In this document: one piece after another, positions 1 to 8,369 of the stretch
Position numbering within the stretch: position 1 is the first letter of the stretch
Layout of the letters: every line of letters starts with the position of its first letter
Assembly: GCF_903645295.1 (NCBI RefSeq)
Contig: NZ_CAHJXM010000002.1
Coordinates: forward strand, 782,001 to 846,000
DNA from: Bacillus sp. Marseille-Q1617
Lineage (GTDB): Bacteria > Bacillota > Bacilli > Bacillales > Bacillaceae_B
Length of the DNA stretch: 64,000 bases
Direction: 5' to 3'
The notes under the pieces: model-generated
What the model saw: only the letters and a program-made list of their open reading frames with translations
What the model was told of the DNA's origin: nothing
Database searches by the model: none
Program-made: the position numbers and the translations under genes

Positions 1-1327
1 ATTCGGGCACCTGCTTCATCCGACCCCGAAAAGCAAACAGGGTCTGACGGAAACGGAGGATGCGGCTTATTCTCCAGAGCGTAAGGGAGAGTTCCAGCTT
101 CACTATTTTGCAGCGGAGAAATCACTGGTTCTCCAAGATTCCAGCCGTCCGCAGTCTGCTGCTTCAATTATTTTCGAAGAATTGCAGAATGACAGCGAAG
201 TCGATCAGGACTGGCTCGAAGAAATCATGAAAAAAGATGAAAAAATACTGCTCCCGGTTCATCCGCTCCAAGTGAAGGAATTAATGGAGAAGCCTGAAGT
301 GCAAACGAGGCTAGCGGATGGTTCGCTTCAGTATGTAGGTCCCGCCGGCAAGACGTTTACGGGCACTTCATCATTCAGAAGTGTGTACAGCAAAGACTCT
401 AAATATATGTATAAATTCTCTGTACCTGTCAAAATCACAAACTCCCTTCGCATCAACCAGGCGAAGGAACTTGCAAGGGGAGTGGAGGTTTCGAGACTTC
501 TGGAGACTGAGGTTGGGCAAAGTATCAAGAAGAATTTTCCCAACTTTCGGATATTAGAAGATCCGGCTTACCTGAATCTTGTGTCGGAGACTGAACTCTC
601 AGGCTTTGAAGTGGTGATCCGCGACAATCCTTTCTATGAAAATAGCAAAAATGTCAGCCTGGTTGCAGGGCTGTGCCAAGACCATGCCTTCGGGGGGGAA
701 CCAAGGCTCTTTTCGATCATCAAAGGGATCGCCGGCCGTGAAAACCGTTCGGTGGAAGAAGTGAGCATCGACTGGTTCAACCGTTACCTGGATCTGACAC
801 TCGACCCGATGATCTGGCTGTTTAACACCTATGGAATCGCGCTTGAGGCCCATCAGCAGAACTCGGTCATCAAGCTCGGGGGCGGCTACCCTGAAACCTT
901 CTATTACCGCGACAACCAGGGATACTACTACAGTGAATCGAAGGCGGATAAATTGATGGAGCTGCTGCCTGAACTCAGTACAATGAGCGATACGATCTGT
1001 GCTGATGACGTAGCGGAAGAGCGCCTGAGATATTACTTCTTCTTCAATCACCTGTTCGGTCTCATCAACGGCTTTGGAGTCAGCGGTTTGATCAAGGAAG
1101 GGGAGCTGATCAGGGTCTTGAAGGAACGGCTGCAGAAGCATGAAGAAACAATGCCTTCCGATCTATTGAGCAGCCTGCTGTATCAGCCGGTTCTTCCGTG
1201 CAAAGCCAATCTGCTGACCCGTTTTTATGACATGGATGAGCTTGTCGGACCGATGGAATCGCAGTCCGTCTATACGATGGTGAAGAACCCGATTGCGGGA
1301 GAGGTGGAGATCCTCCATGCGCTATGA
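1..1327 (+). CDS. IucA/IucC family siderophore synthetase, 5' part missing
   Basis: NRPS-independent siderophore (NIS) synthetase, which joins citrate to an N-hydroxylated, acylated diamine using ATP. The reading frame is open from base 2, so the N-terminus lies outside the window. The first visible residues hold the family nucleotide-binding motif (HLLHPTPKSKQGL), and the block around GTSSFRS and RINQAKELARG is typical of the domain, followed by the FhuF-like C-terminal part. About 440 residues of an expected 580-620 are present. The stop overlaps the next gene by 11 bp, so the two are translationally coupled. First position next to an IucB-like and an IucD-like gene matches RhbC of rhizobactin or IucA of aerobactin; the exact product cannot be fixed from the part seen. 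Confidence 0.93.
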   Translation, partial: FGHLLHPTPKSKQGLTETEDAAYSPERKGEFQLHYFAAEKSLVLQDSSRPQSAASIIFEELQNDSEVDQDWLEEIMKKDEKILLPVHPLQVKELMEKPEVQTRLADGSLQYVGPAGKTFTGTSSFRSVYSKDSKYMYKFSVPVKITNSLRINQAKELARGVEVSRLLETEVGQSIKKNFPNFRILEDPAYLNLVSETELSGFEVVIRDNPFYENSKNVSLVAGLCQDHAFGGEPRLFSIIKGIAGRENRSVEEVSIDWFNRYLDLTLDPMIWLFNTYGIALEAHQQNSVIKLGGGYPETFYYRDNQGYYYSESKADKLMELLPELSTMSDTICADDVAEERLRYYFFFNHLFGLINGFGVSGLIKEGELIRVLKERLQKHEETMPSDLLSSLLYQPVLPCKANLLTRFYDMDELVGPMESQSVYTMVKNPIAGEVEILHAL

Positions 1328-1874
1328 GTTTTATGACGAAGAAATCGGAAGAAAGATTTCTTTTAGAAAAGTGGAGTTCGAGCGGGATGTGGACATGATT
1401 CACACCTGGATGACGGAGGACCATGTCCATCCGTTCTGGAATCTCAACATACCTATTGATAAGTTCAGGGAACATTTGAAAAAAGCATTGAACGATGATC
1501 ATCATACTCTTTTTATCGGGTGTTTGGATGATGTTCCGATGAGTTACTGGGAGGCCTACTGGGTCAAGGGGGATGTGCTTGAAAAGATGTATGGCGCCGC
1601 TCCCCATGACCAGGGCGTCCATCTCTTGATCGGTGATAAAGAATTTTTAGGAAAAGGATATTCATTGCCGCTGTTAAGGGAGATGGTCCGGTTTCAATTC
1701 CAGGATGAACGCACTGAAAAAGTCATGGCGGAACCGGACATCCGGAATGAAAAAATGATCCATGTGTTTAAGAAATGCGGTTTTGAACCGAATGGCTCTG
1801 TAGAACTGCCCGATAAAACCGGACTGCTCATGACATGTGAGCGGGGAGAATTCGAAAAGAGGTGGACCCCATGA
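1317..1874 (+). CDS. GNAT acetyltransferase of siderophore synthesis (IucB/RhbD-like)
   Basis: 185-residue GNAT-type acyltransferase expected to acetylate the hydroxylamine made by the next gene, giving the hydroxamate. The motif LNIPIDKFREHLKK, the YWEAYWVKGD block and the C-terminal acetyl-CoA region (EPDIRNEKMIHVFKKCGF) are those of the IucB/AlcB/RhbD family. The frame is open from a TTG at 1293, but ATG 1317 is preferred because a purine-rich ribosome site (aggtggag) lies just before it. It overlaps the synthetase stop upstream and shares an ATGA with the hydroxylase downstream. Length agrees with RhbD-type proteins (about 190 aa). Confidence 0.92.
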   Translation: MRYEFYDEEIGRKISFRKVEFERDVDMIHTWMTEDHVHPFWNLNIPIDKFREHLKKALNDDHHTLFIGCLDDVPMSYWEAYWVKGDVLEKMYGAAPHDQGVHLLIGDKEFLGKGYSLPLLREMVRFQFQDERTEKVMAEPDIRNEKMIHVFKKCGFEPNGSVELPDKTGLLMTCERGEFEKRWTP

Positions 1875-3211
1875 ATGAAAATGAAATCTATGACGTGATC
1901 GGCATCGGGATCGGGCCCTTCAACTTAGGATTGGCAGCCTTGCTTGATGAAGTGCCGGATATGAAGGCACTGTTTCTGGAAAAGAAAACGGAATTCAATT
2001 GGCATCCCGGGATGCTGATCGACGGGACGACCCTGCAGGTGCCGTTTTTCGCGGACCTGGTGTCGATGGCCGATGTCAGGAGCAAATACAGCTTCCTGAA
2101 TTATTTACAGGCTCACAACCGTTTGTATCATTTTTATTTTCTTGAGAAATTCCATATACCGAGAAAAGAATACAACCATTATTGCCGCTGGGTCTCCGAT
2201 CAGCTGCCGCAGTGCCGGTTTGGGATGGAAGTGGAACGGGTTGAACCCCTAGCGCTGGAAGACGGCGGGAACGGATATGAGGTATGGGTTTGGAATGACG
2301 CGGCGCGTAATGAAGAGCGGTTCGTGACGCGCCAACTCGTGATGGGGATCGGATCGGTTCCTTCTGTACCGGAGTGCTTCAAGGAACATTTAGGAAGCAG
2401 TGTCTTCCATACCTCTGAGTACTTGGAGAAAAAAGACATCTGCAAAGGGGCACGGTCGGTGACGGTCATCGGCTCAGGACAGAGCGCCGCTGAAGTATTC
2501 CTGGATGTGGCAAAAGAACAGGAGAACCACGGCTTCACCTTGAACTGGTTCACCCGTTCCAAGGGATTCTTCCCGATGGAGTATTCAAAGCTCGGCCTTG
2601 AATACTTTTCACCCGATTACACAGATTTCTTTTACAGCCTCCCGCAGGAGAAGAAGGACGTCCTCCTTAAGGATCAGGACCTCCTTTATAAAGGGATCAG
2701 CGCGGACACGATCGCGGAAATCTATGACTATTTGTACGAGCGCTCGATCGGAAGTGAATACCCTCCGATTGAGCTGCAGGCAATGACGGAAATCACCGGT
2801 CTTGAAGCAAGCGGCCGCGGATACTCGCTCAGCGGGCGTCACCAAGTAAAAGAAGAGGGATTCACACAAGAGACCGATGTCATCATCTTCGGGACAGGAT
2901 ACAAAACAGCAGTGCCGTCGTTTCTGTCAGGGATAAAGGATGACCTGGCATATGATGGCGCCGGCAGATTCAAGATCACGAAGGATTACCGCCTGGAGAC
3001 ACTCTTCGGAGATGGAGGCAGCATCTTCGTTCAAAACGGGGAGATGCACACCCATGGTGTCGGGGCACCGGACCTTGGACTCGGCGCACACCGGAATGCA
3101 GTCATCATCAATCAATTAGCCGGGAGGGAAGTATATCCGGTGCAGACGAAGAATGTGTTTCAGAGATTTGGAGTGGAGGAACGGGCCGCGGCGGGCGTTC
3201 CAAGCATGTAA
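1871..3211 (+). CDS. L-lysine/diamine N6-monooxygenase (IucD/RhbE family)
   Basis: 446-residue FAD- and NADPH-dependent N-hydroxylase that hydroxylates the primary amine of lysine, ornithine or a short diamine, the first step to a hydroxamate siderophore. The FAD-binding motif GIGIGPFNLGLA is at residues 11-22, the NADPH motif VIGSGQSAAEVF sits in the middle, and the C-terminal FGTGYKTAVPSF matches the ATG-type motif of the family. The start is ATG 1871, sharing ATGA with the acetyltransferase stop, with GAGGTGG just upstream; a GTG at 1862 is less likely. Rhizobactin-type context suggests 1,3-diaminopropane as substrate, but that is inference. Transcription toward the second synthetase is now broken by a repeat array and an IS element. 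Confidence 0.93.
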   Translation: MNENEIYDVIGIGIGPFNLGLAALLDEVPDMKALFLEKKTEFNWHPGMLIDGTTLQVPFFADLVSMADVRSKYSFLNYLQAHNRLYHFYFLEKFHIPRKEYNHYCRWVSDQLPQCRFGMEVERVEPLALEDGGNGYEVWVWNDAARNEERFVTRQLVMGIGSVPSVPECFKEHLGSSVFHTSEYLEKKDICKGARSVTVIGSGQSAAEVFLDVAKEQENHGFTLNWFTRSKGFFPMEYSKLGLEYFSPDYTDFFYSLPQEKKDVLLKDQDLLYKGISADTIAEIYDYLYERSIGSEYPPIELQAMTEITGLEASGRGYSLSGRHQVKEEGFTQETDVIIFGTGYKTAVPSFLSGIKDDLAYDGAGRFKITKDYRLETLFGDGGSIFVQNGEMHTHGVGAPDLGLGAHRNAVIINQLAGREVYPVQTKNVFQRFGVEERAAAGVPSM

Positions 3212-3260
3212 GGAAGACGCCGGTGGGAGTGGCGGACTTGGATTGGGTAAGCTCCTGCGT

Positions 3261-3427
3261 GTTTTGTTAATAAATGTGTAGATTTACTAATAAGTGTGCG
3301 TTTTCGATTGCAATAAAAAATTTTCAATAAAAGGCTTCGCCGTTTCAATAATAAAAAGTTGATTTTCAATAATAAATCTTTTGATTTCGATAATAAAAGT
3401 TCCGTTTTCGATAATAAAGCCTTTTGA
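3261..3427. repeat. Periodic array A: word TTTTCRATAATAAA, about every 21 bp
   Basis: About eight degenerate units follow the hydroxylase gene. Later units are closest to the word TTTTC(A/G)ATAATAAA, the first ones are more decayed, and spacing is 20-22 bp. Between the words lie 6-8 variable bases. The period is not a multiple of three and there is no plausible ORF. The array lies just left of the IS3 element. It shares its layout, but not its word, with five other gaps in this window. The rest of 3212-3504 shows nothing else recognisable. Confidence 0.75.
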
Positions 3428-3632
3428 GTTTAAGGCAGGTAAGTTCAAATTTGAAGATTTCAGTGGGAAATACGTTTTTATAGTGGAAAATGAATGAATT
3501 TCGGTTTAACCCCCTAAGTTTGGACACATACTCCACTTTTCTTAGGGTTACTTAGTTTTTCATCTTTCTACCGCGCTTTCGCTTGCTGGCCTCAATGTTT
3601 TCAAACAGGAAACCTGTTCAAAAACATTGAGG

Positions 3633-4613
3633 TCACATGGTTAATGTGATTGGTTTTACTTGATTGTCCATATATTTCTCAAAATACTCTTTTGGTGAAT
3701 AGTCCATCAAACTGCCGTGATATCGTTCTTCATTGTAAAACTGGATATAATTATCGACCTTTTTATAAGCATGTTCAAAGTTTATAAACTCATTTCTTTG
3801 ATAACACTCTCGTTCCAGTACACTATGAAAAGACTCAATATAAGCATTCATATTAGGTGACTTCGGTGGGATCCTTTCGTGCTCAATCACGATTTGTTCC
3901 TTACAAAAATCCTGAAAATGATGACTACAGAATTGTGGACCGTTATCAGTCCTGATAATTAGTTTAGTGGAGTTATCAGCTATTTGATCTTCAGAGTCGG
4001 GGATATGAATATTTCGTTTCATAATAGCCTTCTGAAGCATTTTGGTGATATGTTTGGCTTCGCACACAGTACCTCTGTAATGACCTACGATCGTACGATC
4101 GTAGACATCAATAGCACTAGCCAGGAAGAAATAACGCCTTGAAGAAAGCACATACCCATACTTAATATCTAGCTGCCATAACTGATTAGGACCATTAACA
4201 GAACGGTTTCTAGCTAGTTTTCTAGGATATTTTGGGTTCTTTTCTCTTTGAGGCATCAAGATATCTAGCTCTTTACACAATCTGTAGACTTTCTTTTTAT
4301 TAATGATTAGTTTGTATTTTTTTCTTAAGGCCCTTGTCAGCTTACGGTACCCATATACAGCTGATTCACCATCAATCAATTTCATTAAGTACTTCTTTAT
4401 TAAAGAATCTTTAACTCTCTTTCCTTTGGTGTTCATGGAGAATCCAGGGATTGGTCTTCCCCCCGTGGTTTCCCGTTTCACAGTGGGGTTAGAAACCCTA
4501 TAGTAATACGTTGAACGTCCTACGGAAGCAATCTTTAAAACACGTTTGGCAGGAAAACCAGCCTGGATCCATTCATGGGCAAAGGCTATTCGCTCGGAAA
4601 GTCCGGAAACTTT
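3633..4613 (-). CDS. IS3-family transposase OrfB, made by -1 frameshift from OrfA
   Basis: Integrase-core (rve) part of the transposase. The DDE residues are visible: D in WQLDIKYG, D in RTDNGPQF and E in NAYIESFHS. An HTH_21-type N-terminal region (GYRKLTRALRKK) precedes the core. A GTG at 4481 could start a 282-aa product, but the frame is open back to 4613, where OrfA carries the slippery heptamer A-AAA-AAG (minus strand, 4616-4610). A -1 slip there fuses OrfA and OrfB, the usual IS3 arrangement. The residues gained (through FAHEWIQAGFPAKRVLKIA) fit the OrfB N-terminus. Confidence 0.92.
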   Translation of the reverse strand, partial: KVSGLSERIAFAHEWIQAGFPAKRVLKIASVGRSTYYYRVSNPTVKRETTGGRPIPGFSMNTKGKRVKDSLIKKYLMKLIDGESAVYGYRKLTRALRKKYKLIINKKKVYRLCKELDILMPQREKNPKYPRKLARNRSVNGPNQLWQLDIKYGYVLSSRRYFFLASAIDVYDRTIVGHYRGTVCEAKHITKMLQKAIMKRNIHIPDSEDQIADNSTKLIIRTDNGPQFCSHHFQDFCKEQIVIEHERIPPKSPNMNAYIESFHSVLERECYQRNEFINFEHAYKKVDNYIQFYNEERYHGSLMDYSPKEYFEKYMDNQVKPITLTM

Positions 4614-4906
4614 TTTTTTAGCATTTCTCTAAGCATCGTAACTTCAAGTTCCTTCTCACCGAGTAATTTCATGGCATGATCGTATTTCTTCTGGATATCA
4701 CTTTCAGAAGAAGACTTGGATAGAGGAGTTACACCCTCTTTTTCCATCTCAGCTTCAATCTCATCACGATACTGCTTTACCCAATTACTAAGAGTGGACT
4801 GATTGACTCCTGTTTTCCTAGCGATAAAAGCCATATTACCTGATTCCAGCGCCATGCGAACGTATTGTTTTTTCACTTCTTCCATTGGTCCATTTCGTTT
4901 ACTCAT
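4586..4906 (-). CDS. IS3-family transposase OrfA (HTH_Tnp_1)
   Basis: 106-residue DNA-binding subunit. A helix-turn-helix lies near residues 20-42 (FIARKTGVNQSTLSNWVKQY) and a leucine-zipper-like coiled coil near residues 70-97 (KLLGEKELEVTMLREML). It ends nine codons past a run of nine A followed by G, the frameshift site used to make the OrfAB transposase. GGAGG lies just upstream of ATG 4906 (minus strand). It belongs with the OrfB frame to one IS150-like element. Confidence 0.93.
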   Translation of the reverse strand: MSKRNGPMEEVKKQYVRMALESGNMAFIARKTGVNQSTLSNWVKQYRDEIEAEMEKEGVTPLSKSSSESDIQKKYDHAMKLLGEKELEVTMLREMLKKKFPDFPSE

Positions 4907-5065
4907 TTTGGCTCCTCCTTTGATACTTCTATCTTAATATCTATAGAAGTAGGTGTCCAAAAGAGTAAAGGGGCTAAATAGATTTTATAGCGAGTAAGAC
5001 GAAAAACATGTTTTTCCTATAGAAAATACTCAAATTTCACTGTTTTTGACGCTGGATTCTATAAT

Positions 5066-5128
5066 GGGTCAACACAAGACACAGACTCCCGCGGAATGCG
5101 AAGTCCTGCACGTAAACCAACAACAGTG
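5066..5128. repeat. Collapsed remnant of the 130-bp hairpin repeat
   Basis: The outer arms of the hairpin repeat seen complete at 16.3 and 55.1 kb are recognisable (acaagacacagactcc, then cgcggaatgcgaagtcctgc, then aaaccaacaacag), but the middle is missing, leaving about 60 bp. It lies in the 200-bp gap between the IS element and the second synthetase gene, where a promoter for that gene would have to be. Confidence 0.6.
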
Positions 5129-5187
5129 ATAAACATACAATCTCACTTTTAAAACAGCAACTAAAACAGACAGAAAGAAGGGATCCC

Positions 5188-6999
5188 ATGCAATTTGCCA
5201 GCGAATTACAAAATGTATTAAACAAAGACAACTGGAAAAAGGTCAACCGCAAACTGATTGCAAAAATGTTATCGGAATACATGTATGAAGATATGATTCA
5301 GCCTGAGATACTTAGCGAAGATGGTAAGGCGATCACGTATTCTTTGCAGGTTTCACCGGACAAACAGTATCGCTTCCAGGCAGAGAAACGGTTCTTTGAC
5401 AGCTTTGATGTGAAGTGGGGCACGATTGACATTGCAGCAGGAGAAGAAACGAAGCCGGCAGAGAGTGCCATCGAGCTGCTGGTCGATCTTCAGGGGATCA
5501 TCCCGATGTCATCCGAGACGATTGGACATCTGATCAAAGAACTGAACGCCACCTTGATTGCAGATGCCCACCTGCTCGAAAAAGATTCGAAATCATCAGA
5601 CGAGCTTATCCATGTCGACTATGCAGAGCTCGAGGGCTTCATGACCGGCCATCCGTGGATTACATACAACAAGGGCCGCATCGGTTTCGGATACGACGAT
5701 TATCTCCGTTATGCACCCGAACATGGCAACGAAATCCGTCTTTCCTGGATTGCCGTGGCGAAAAAAATCGCTTCATTCCAATCGGTCGATGGGTTGAAGT
5801 ATGAAGACCTTCTTGGTTCGGAACTGTCTGAAGCAGAACAAATTTCTTTTGAAACAGTGGTGCAGAATCAAGGCGCCAATCCTGAAGACTATTATTTCAT
5901 GCCGGTACATGAATGGCAGTGGGAAAATGTCCTGATACAGAACTTCCCGGAAGAGCTTGCCGAAAAATCGATCATCCCTCTAGGGGAAGGAAACGACAGC
6001 TACCTTCCTCAGCAGTCGATCCGGACATTCGTGAATAGGACGAACAAAGAGAAGCATCACGTCAAGCTTCCGATGAGCATCCTGAATACGCTCGTATACA
6101 GAGGGCTGCCGTCTGAACGGACATTGATTGCCCCGCAGGTGACAGAACTCATCAAAGGGATCGCTGACAACGATTCGTTCCTGAAAGAGGAGTGCCGCGT
6201 CATCCTGCCGGGTGAAAACGCCAGCATGAATGTCGATCATCGTTACTATACGGGGGTAAAACAGGCTCCTTATCAATACCTTGAGATGCTCGGGACGATC
6301 TGGAGGGAAAGCATCTATACGTATCTAGATGAAGGTGAACAAGCCATCACGCTTGCAGCGCTTTTATATGAAGATCATGACAATAAACCATATGTGCAGA
6401 GTTTGATTGAAGACTCCGGGCTTCAGGCGGACGAATGGATGAAGACATTTTTCAAGGTGGTCATGGAGCCGCTGCTTCACTACTTGTATCAGTATGGGAC
6501 AGTGTTTTCGCCGCACGGTCAGAACACCATCGTCGTACTGAAGAATTCCGTTCCGCACCGGTTAGCGATCAAAGACTTTGTCGATGATGTCAACATTTCA
6601 GATCAGGACTTCCCTGAACTGCGTGGTTTATCGAAAGAATTCAAAGAGGTGCTGAGAAGCGAGCCGCCGGAAGGATTGACTCAATTCATCTTCACCGGCT
6701 TGTTCATCTGCCATCTGCGCTACCTGAGCAACATTCTCGTGAACCATGAACTTATGGAGGAAGAGACATTCTGGGGTATGCTCGCACAGTCCATTCAGGA
6801 TTATCAGGACCGATTCCCTGAGCTGAAGGAGCGTTTCCAACTGTTTGACTTCTTCAAGCCGCAGCTGACGAAGCTTTGCCTGAACCGCAACCGCATGGTG
6901 GATTACGGATATTCAGACGGCGATGACCGCCCGCATGCTTCAGAATTCGGCAAGGTGAATAATGCGCTTGCGTTATTCCAGGTGAAAGAAACAGTTTAA
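5188..6999 (+). CDS. IucA/IucC family siderophore synthetase (IucC/RhbF-like)
   Basis: Complete 603-residue NIS synthetase, expected to add the second hydroxamate arm to the citrate mono-amide. Visible family motifs are GHPWITYNKGRIGFG (equivalent of the HPxxKxRxG nucleotide loop, near residue 155), PVHEWQWEN (near 235), RTFVNRTN-KHHVKLPMSILNT (near 285), and the C-terminal HGQNTIVVLKN plus FVDDVN motif. ATG 5188 follows AAGAAGG with good spacing. The last visible biosynthetic gene; an IS element and a repeat array separate it from the hydroxylase. No Fur box is seen in the 200 bp upstream, so its expression after IS insertion is an open point. Confidence 0.94.
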   Translation: MQFASELQNVLNKDNWKKVNRKLIAKMLSEYMYEDMIQPEILSEDGKAITYSLQVSPDKQYRFQAEKRFFDSFDVKWGTIDIAAGEETKPAESAIELLVDLQGIIPMSSETIGHLIKELNATLIADAHLLEKDSKSSDELIHVDYAELEGFMTGHPWITYNKGRIGFGYDDYLRYAPEHGNEIRLSWIAVAKKIASFQSVDGLKYEDLLGSELSEAEQISFETVVQNQGANPEDYYFMPVHEWQWENVLIQNFPEELAEKSIIPLGEGNDSYLPQQSIRTFVNRTNKEKHHVKLPMSILNTLVYRGLPSERTLIAPQVTELIKGIADNDSFLKEECRVILPGENASMNVDHRYYTGVKQAPYQYLEMLGTIWRESIYTYLDEGEQAITLAALLYEDHDNKPYVQSLIEDSGLQADEWMKTFFKVVMEPLLHYLYQYGTVFSPHGQNTIVVLKNSVPHRLAIKDFVDDVNISDQDFPELRGLSKEFKEVLRSEPPEGLTQFIFTGLFICHLRYLSNILVNHELMEEETFWGMLAQSIQDYQDRFPELKERFQLFDFFKPQLTKLCLNRNRMVDYGYSDGDDRPHASEFGKVNNALALFQVKETV

Positions 7000-7105
7000 C
7001 AAAACTCACTCACCGGAAGCCTGACGCAGACGAAGGCGTCGGATTCGGATATTAGGGAGATTAAAACGGATCAGGACCAGATCCTCAAGAAAGCAGGTTT
7101 AGCAT

Positions 7106-8329
7106 ATGAGTATAATCGTACAAAAATTCGGAGGGACCTCTGTCAGTTCTGCTTCACATATCAAACGGATGGCTTCAAGGGTGATAGAGGAAAAAAACAG
7201 GGGAAATGATGTCGTCGTGGTCGTTTCAGCCATGGGGGACACCACGGATACCCTGACAAAGCTTGCAAGCGAAGTGACCACACAGCCGGAAAAAAGAGAA
7301 ATGGACATGCTCCTCTCAACAGGGGAGCAGGTGACGATCGCCCTCCTTGCCATGGCCCTTCAGGAAAAAGGATCGGACTCGATTTCTTTCACCGGCGGGC
7401 AGGCAGGCATCCATACAGATTCAGTCCACGGTAATGCCAAAATCAAAACGATTGATGGGGAGCCGATTTTAAGAGAGCTCGATGCCGGAAAAATCGTCGT
7501 GGTGGCTGGTTTTCAAGGTATAACCGAAGAAGGGTATATTTCTACATTGGGAAGAGGGGGCTCCGATACTACAGCAGCGGCACTCGCAGCCCAGCTTGGG
7601 GCAGAACGCTGTGATATCTATACGGACGTCGATGGTGTGTACACTTCAGACCCCCGATATATCAAGAAAGCTGCCAAAATTTCATCCCTCACGTACGATG
7701 ATATGCTGAACCTGGCAGCAAGAGGAGCGGGTGTCCTGCATCCAAGGTCTGTTAAACACGCGAAAAAGCATGGAATCCCGATGGTGGTGCGTTCCAGCCT
7801 GACGAAAGAGAGGGGAACATTCATCAATCACTCCTCCCGACGCTCAGACAGGTACCCAGTCATCGGAATCGTCTTTCAAGGCGAAAGGACAAGCATCACC
7901 CTCAGTGGATTGGAGGGCGGCAGCGAAGTTCAGTCAGCAATCAGATCGGCCCTTTCAACCCGGAACATCGAGTGTGATTTTTTCAAAGATCAACCGGAAA
8001 GCGAACTGACACTGCTCGTTCAACACAATGATGTGAAAGAATCGCTGGAGCTACTTTCAGAAGAGCTCAAGTTTCCTCGGTTCACTACACAGGGCGATTT
8101 GGCAAAAGTAGCGGTCATCGGAAGCAACATCCGCACCCATCCTGTCATCCAGGGAAAAGCCGCCCAAGTGCTGGCTGCTGAACACATTGAATTCAAGCTC
8201 ATCGAGGACTTGCCTGGAAGCGTCACCGCTGCCGTACCACAACATGATATGCACCGGGCCGCCGGGATTCTGCATACTGCTTTTGGACTGGATGTCCATG
8301 AAATGAGAAAGGTTGTCGCGGTTCAATGA
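7106..8329 (+). CDS. Aspartokinase (LysC type, two ACT domains)
   Basis: 407-residue aspartate kinase: ATP + aspartate to 4-phospho-aspartate, entry to lysine, threonine, methionine and diaminobutyrate. The kinase motif KFGGTSVSSASHI is at residues 8-20, the substrate loop GRGGSDTTAAALAA is near 150, TDVDGVYTSDPR near 175, and ACT repeats fill the last 150 residues. Length matches B. subtilis LysC. It follows the siderophore synthetase in the same direction after 106 bp without a clear terminator, and no lysine riboswitch is seen in front. This suggests a pathway-linked enzyme feeding aspartate semialdehyde to diaminobutyrate and diaminopropane; that role is inference. Confidence 0.93.
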   Translation: MSIIVQKFGGTSVSSASHIKRMASRVIEEKNRGNDVVVVVSAMGDTTDTLTKLASEVTTQPEKREMDMLLSTGEQVTIALLAMALQEKGSDSISFTGGQAGIHTDSVHGNAKIKTIDGEPILRELDAGKIVVVAGFQGITEEGYISTLGRGGSDTTAAALAAQLGAERCDIYTDVDGVYTSDPRYIKKAAKISSLTYDDMLNLAARGAGVLHPRSVKHAKKHGIPMVVRSSLTKERGTFINHSSRRSDRYPVIGIVFQGERTSITLSGLEGGSEVQSAIRSALSTRNIECDFFKDQPESELTLLVQHNDVKESLELLSEELKFPRFTTQGDLAKVAVIGSNIRTHPVIQGKAAQVLAAEHIEFKLIEDLPGSVTAAVPQHDMHRAAGILHTAFGLDVHEMRKVVAVQ

Positions 8330-8331
8330 TA

Positions 8332-8364
8332 AAAGGAACTTCCTGCCGGGAAGTTCCTTTCGTC
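8332..8364. terminator. Intrinsic terminator after aspartokinase
   Basis: Perfect 12-bp stem (aaaggaacttcc / ggaagttccttt) with a short loop just after the aspartokinase stop, followed by a T-rich stretch. It can also serve the converging isomerase-family gene on the other strand. Confidence 0.85.
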
Positions 8365-8369
8365 GTTTA

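Larger units (their letters stand above)
3505..4978 (-). mobile_element. IS3-family insertion sequence (IS150-like)
   Basis: About 1.47-kb element with two overlapping transposase frames on the minus strand. The ends form imperfect inverted repeats: TTTAACCCCCTAAG then TTTGGACAC at the left, and TTTAGCCCC, a gap, then TTTGGACAC reading in from the right. I find no convincing direct target duplication of 3-4 bp, so the insertion may be old or the ends may be off by a base or two. The element sits antisense between the hydroxylase gene and the second siderophore synthetase gene and separates them physically. Both frames look intact, so it may still be active. Confidence 0.9.

Noticed and set aside
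599..1141. 180-codon ORF antisense to the first synthetase
   Set aside because: It is a shadow of a strongly conserved coding sequence on the plus strand and has no family likeness.
7000..7105. Lysine riboswitch or T-box before the aspartokinase gene
   Set aside because: The 106-bp gap has only a small ctgacgc/gcgtcgg hairpin; no L-box core or T-box sequence is visible.
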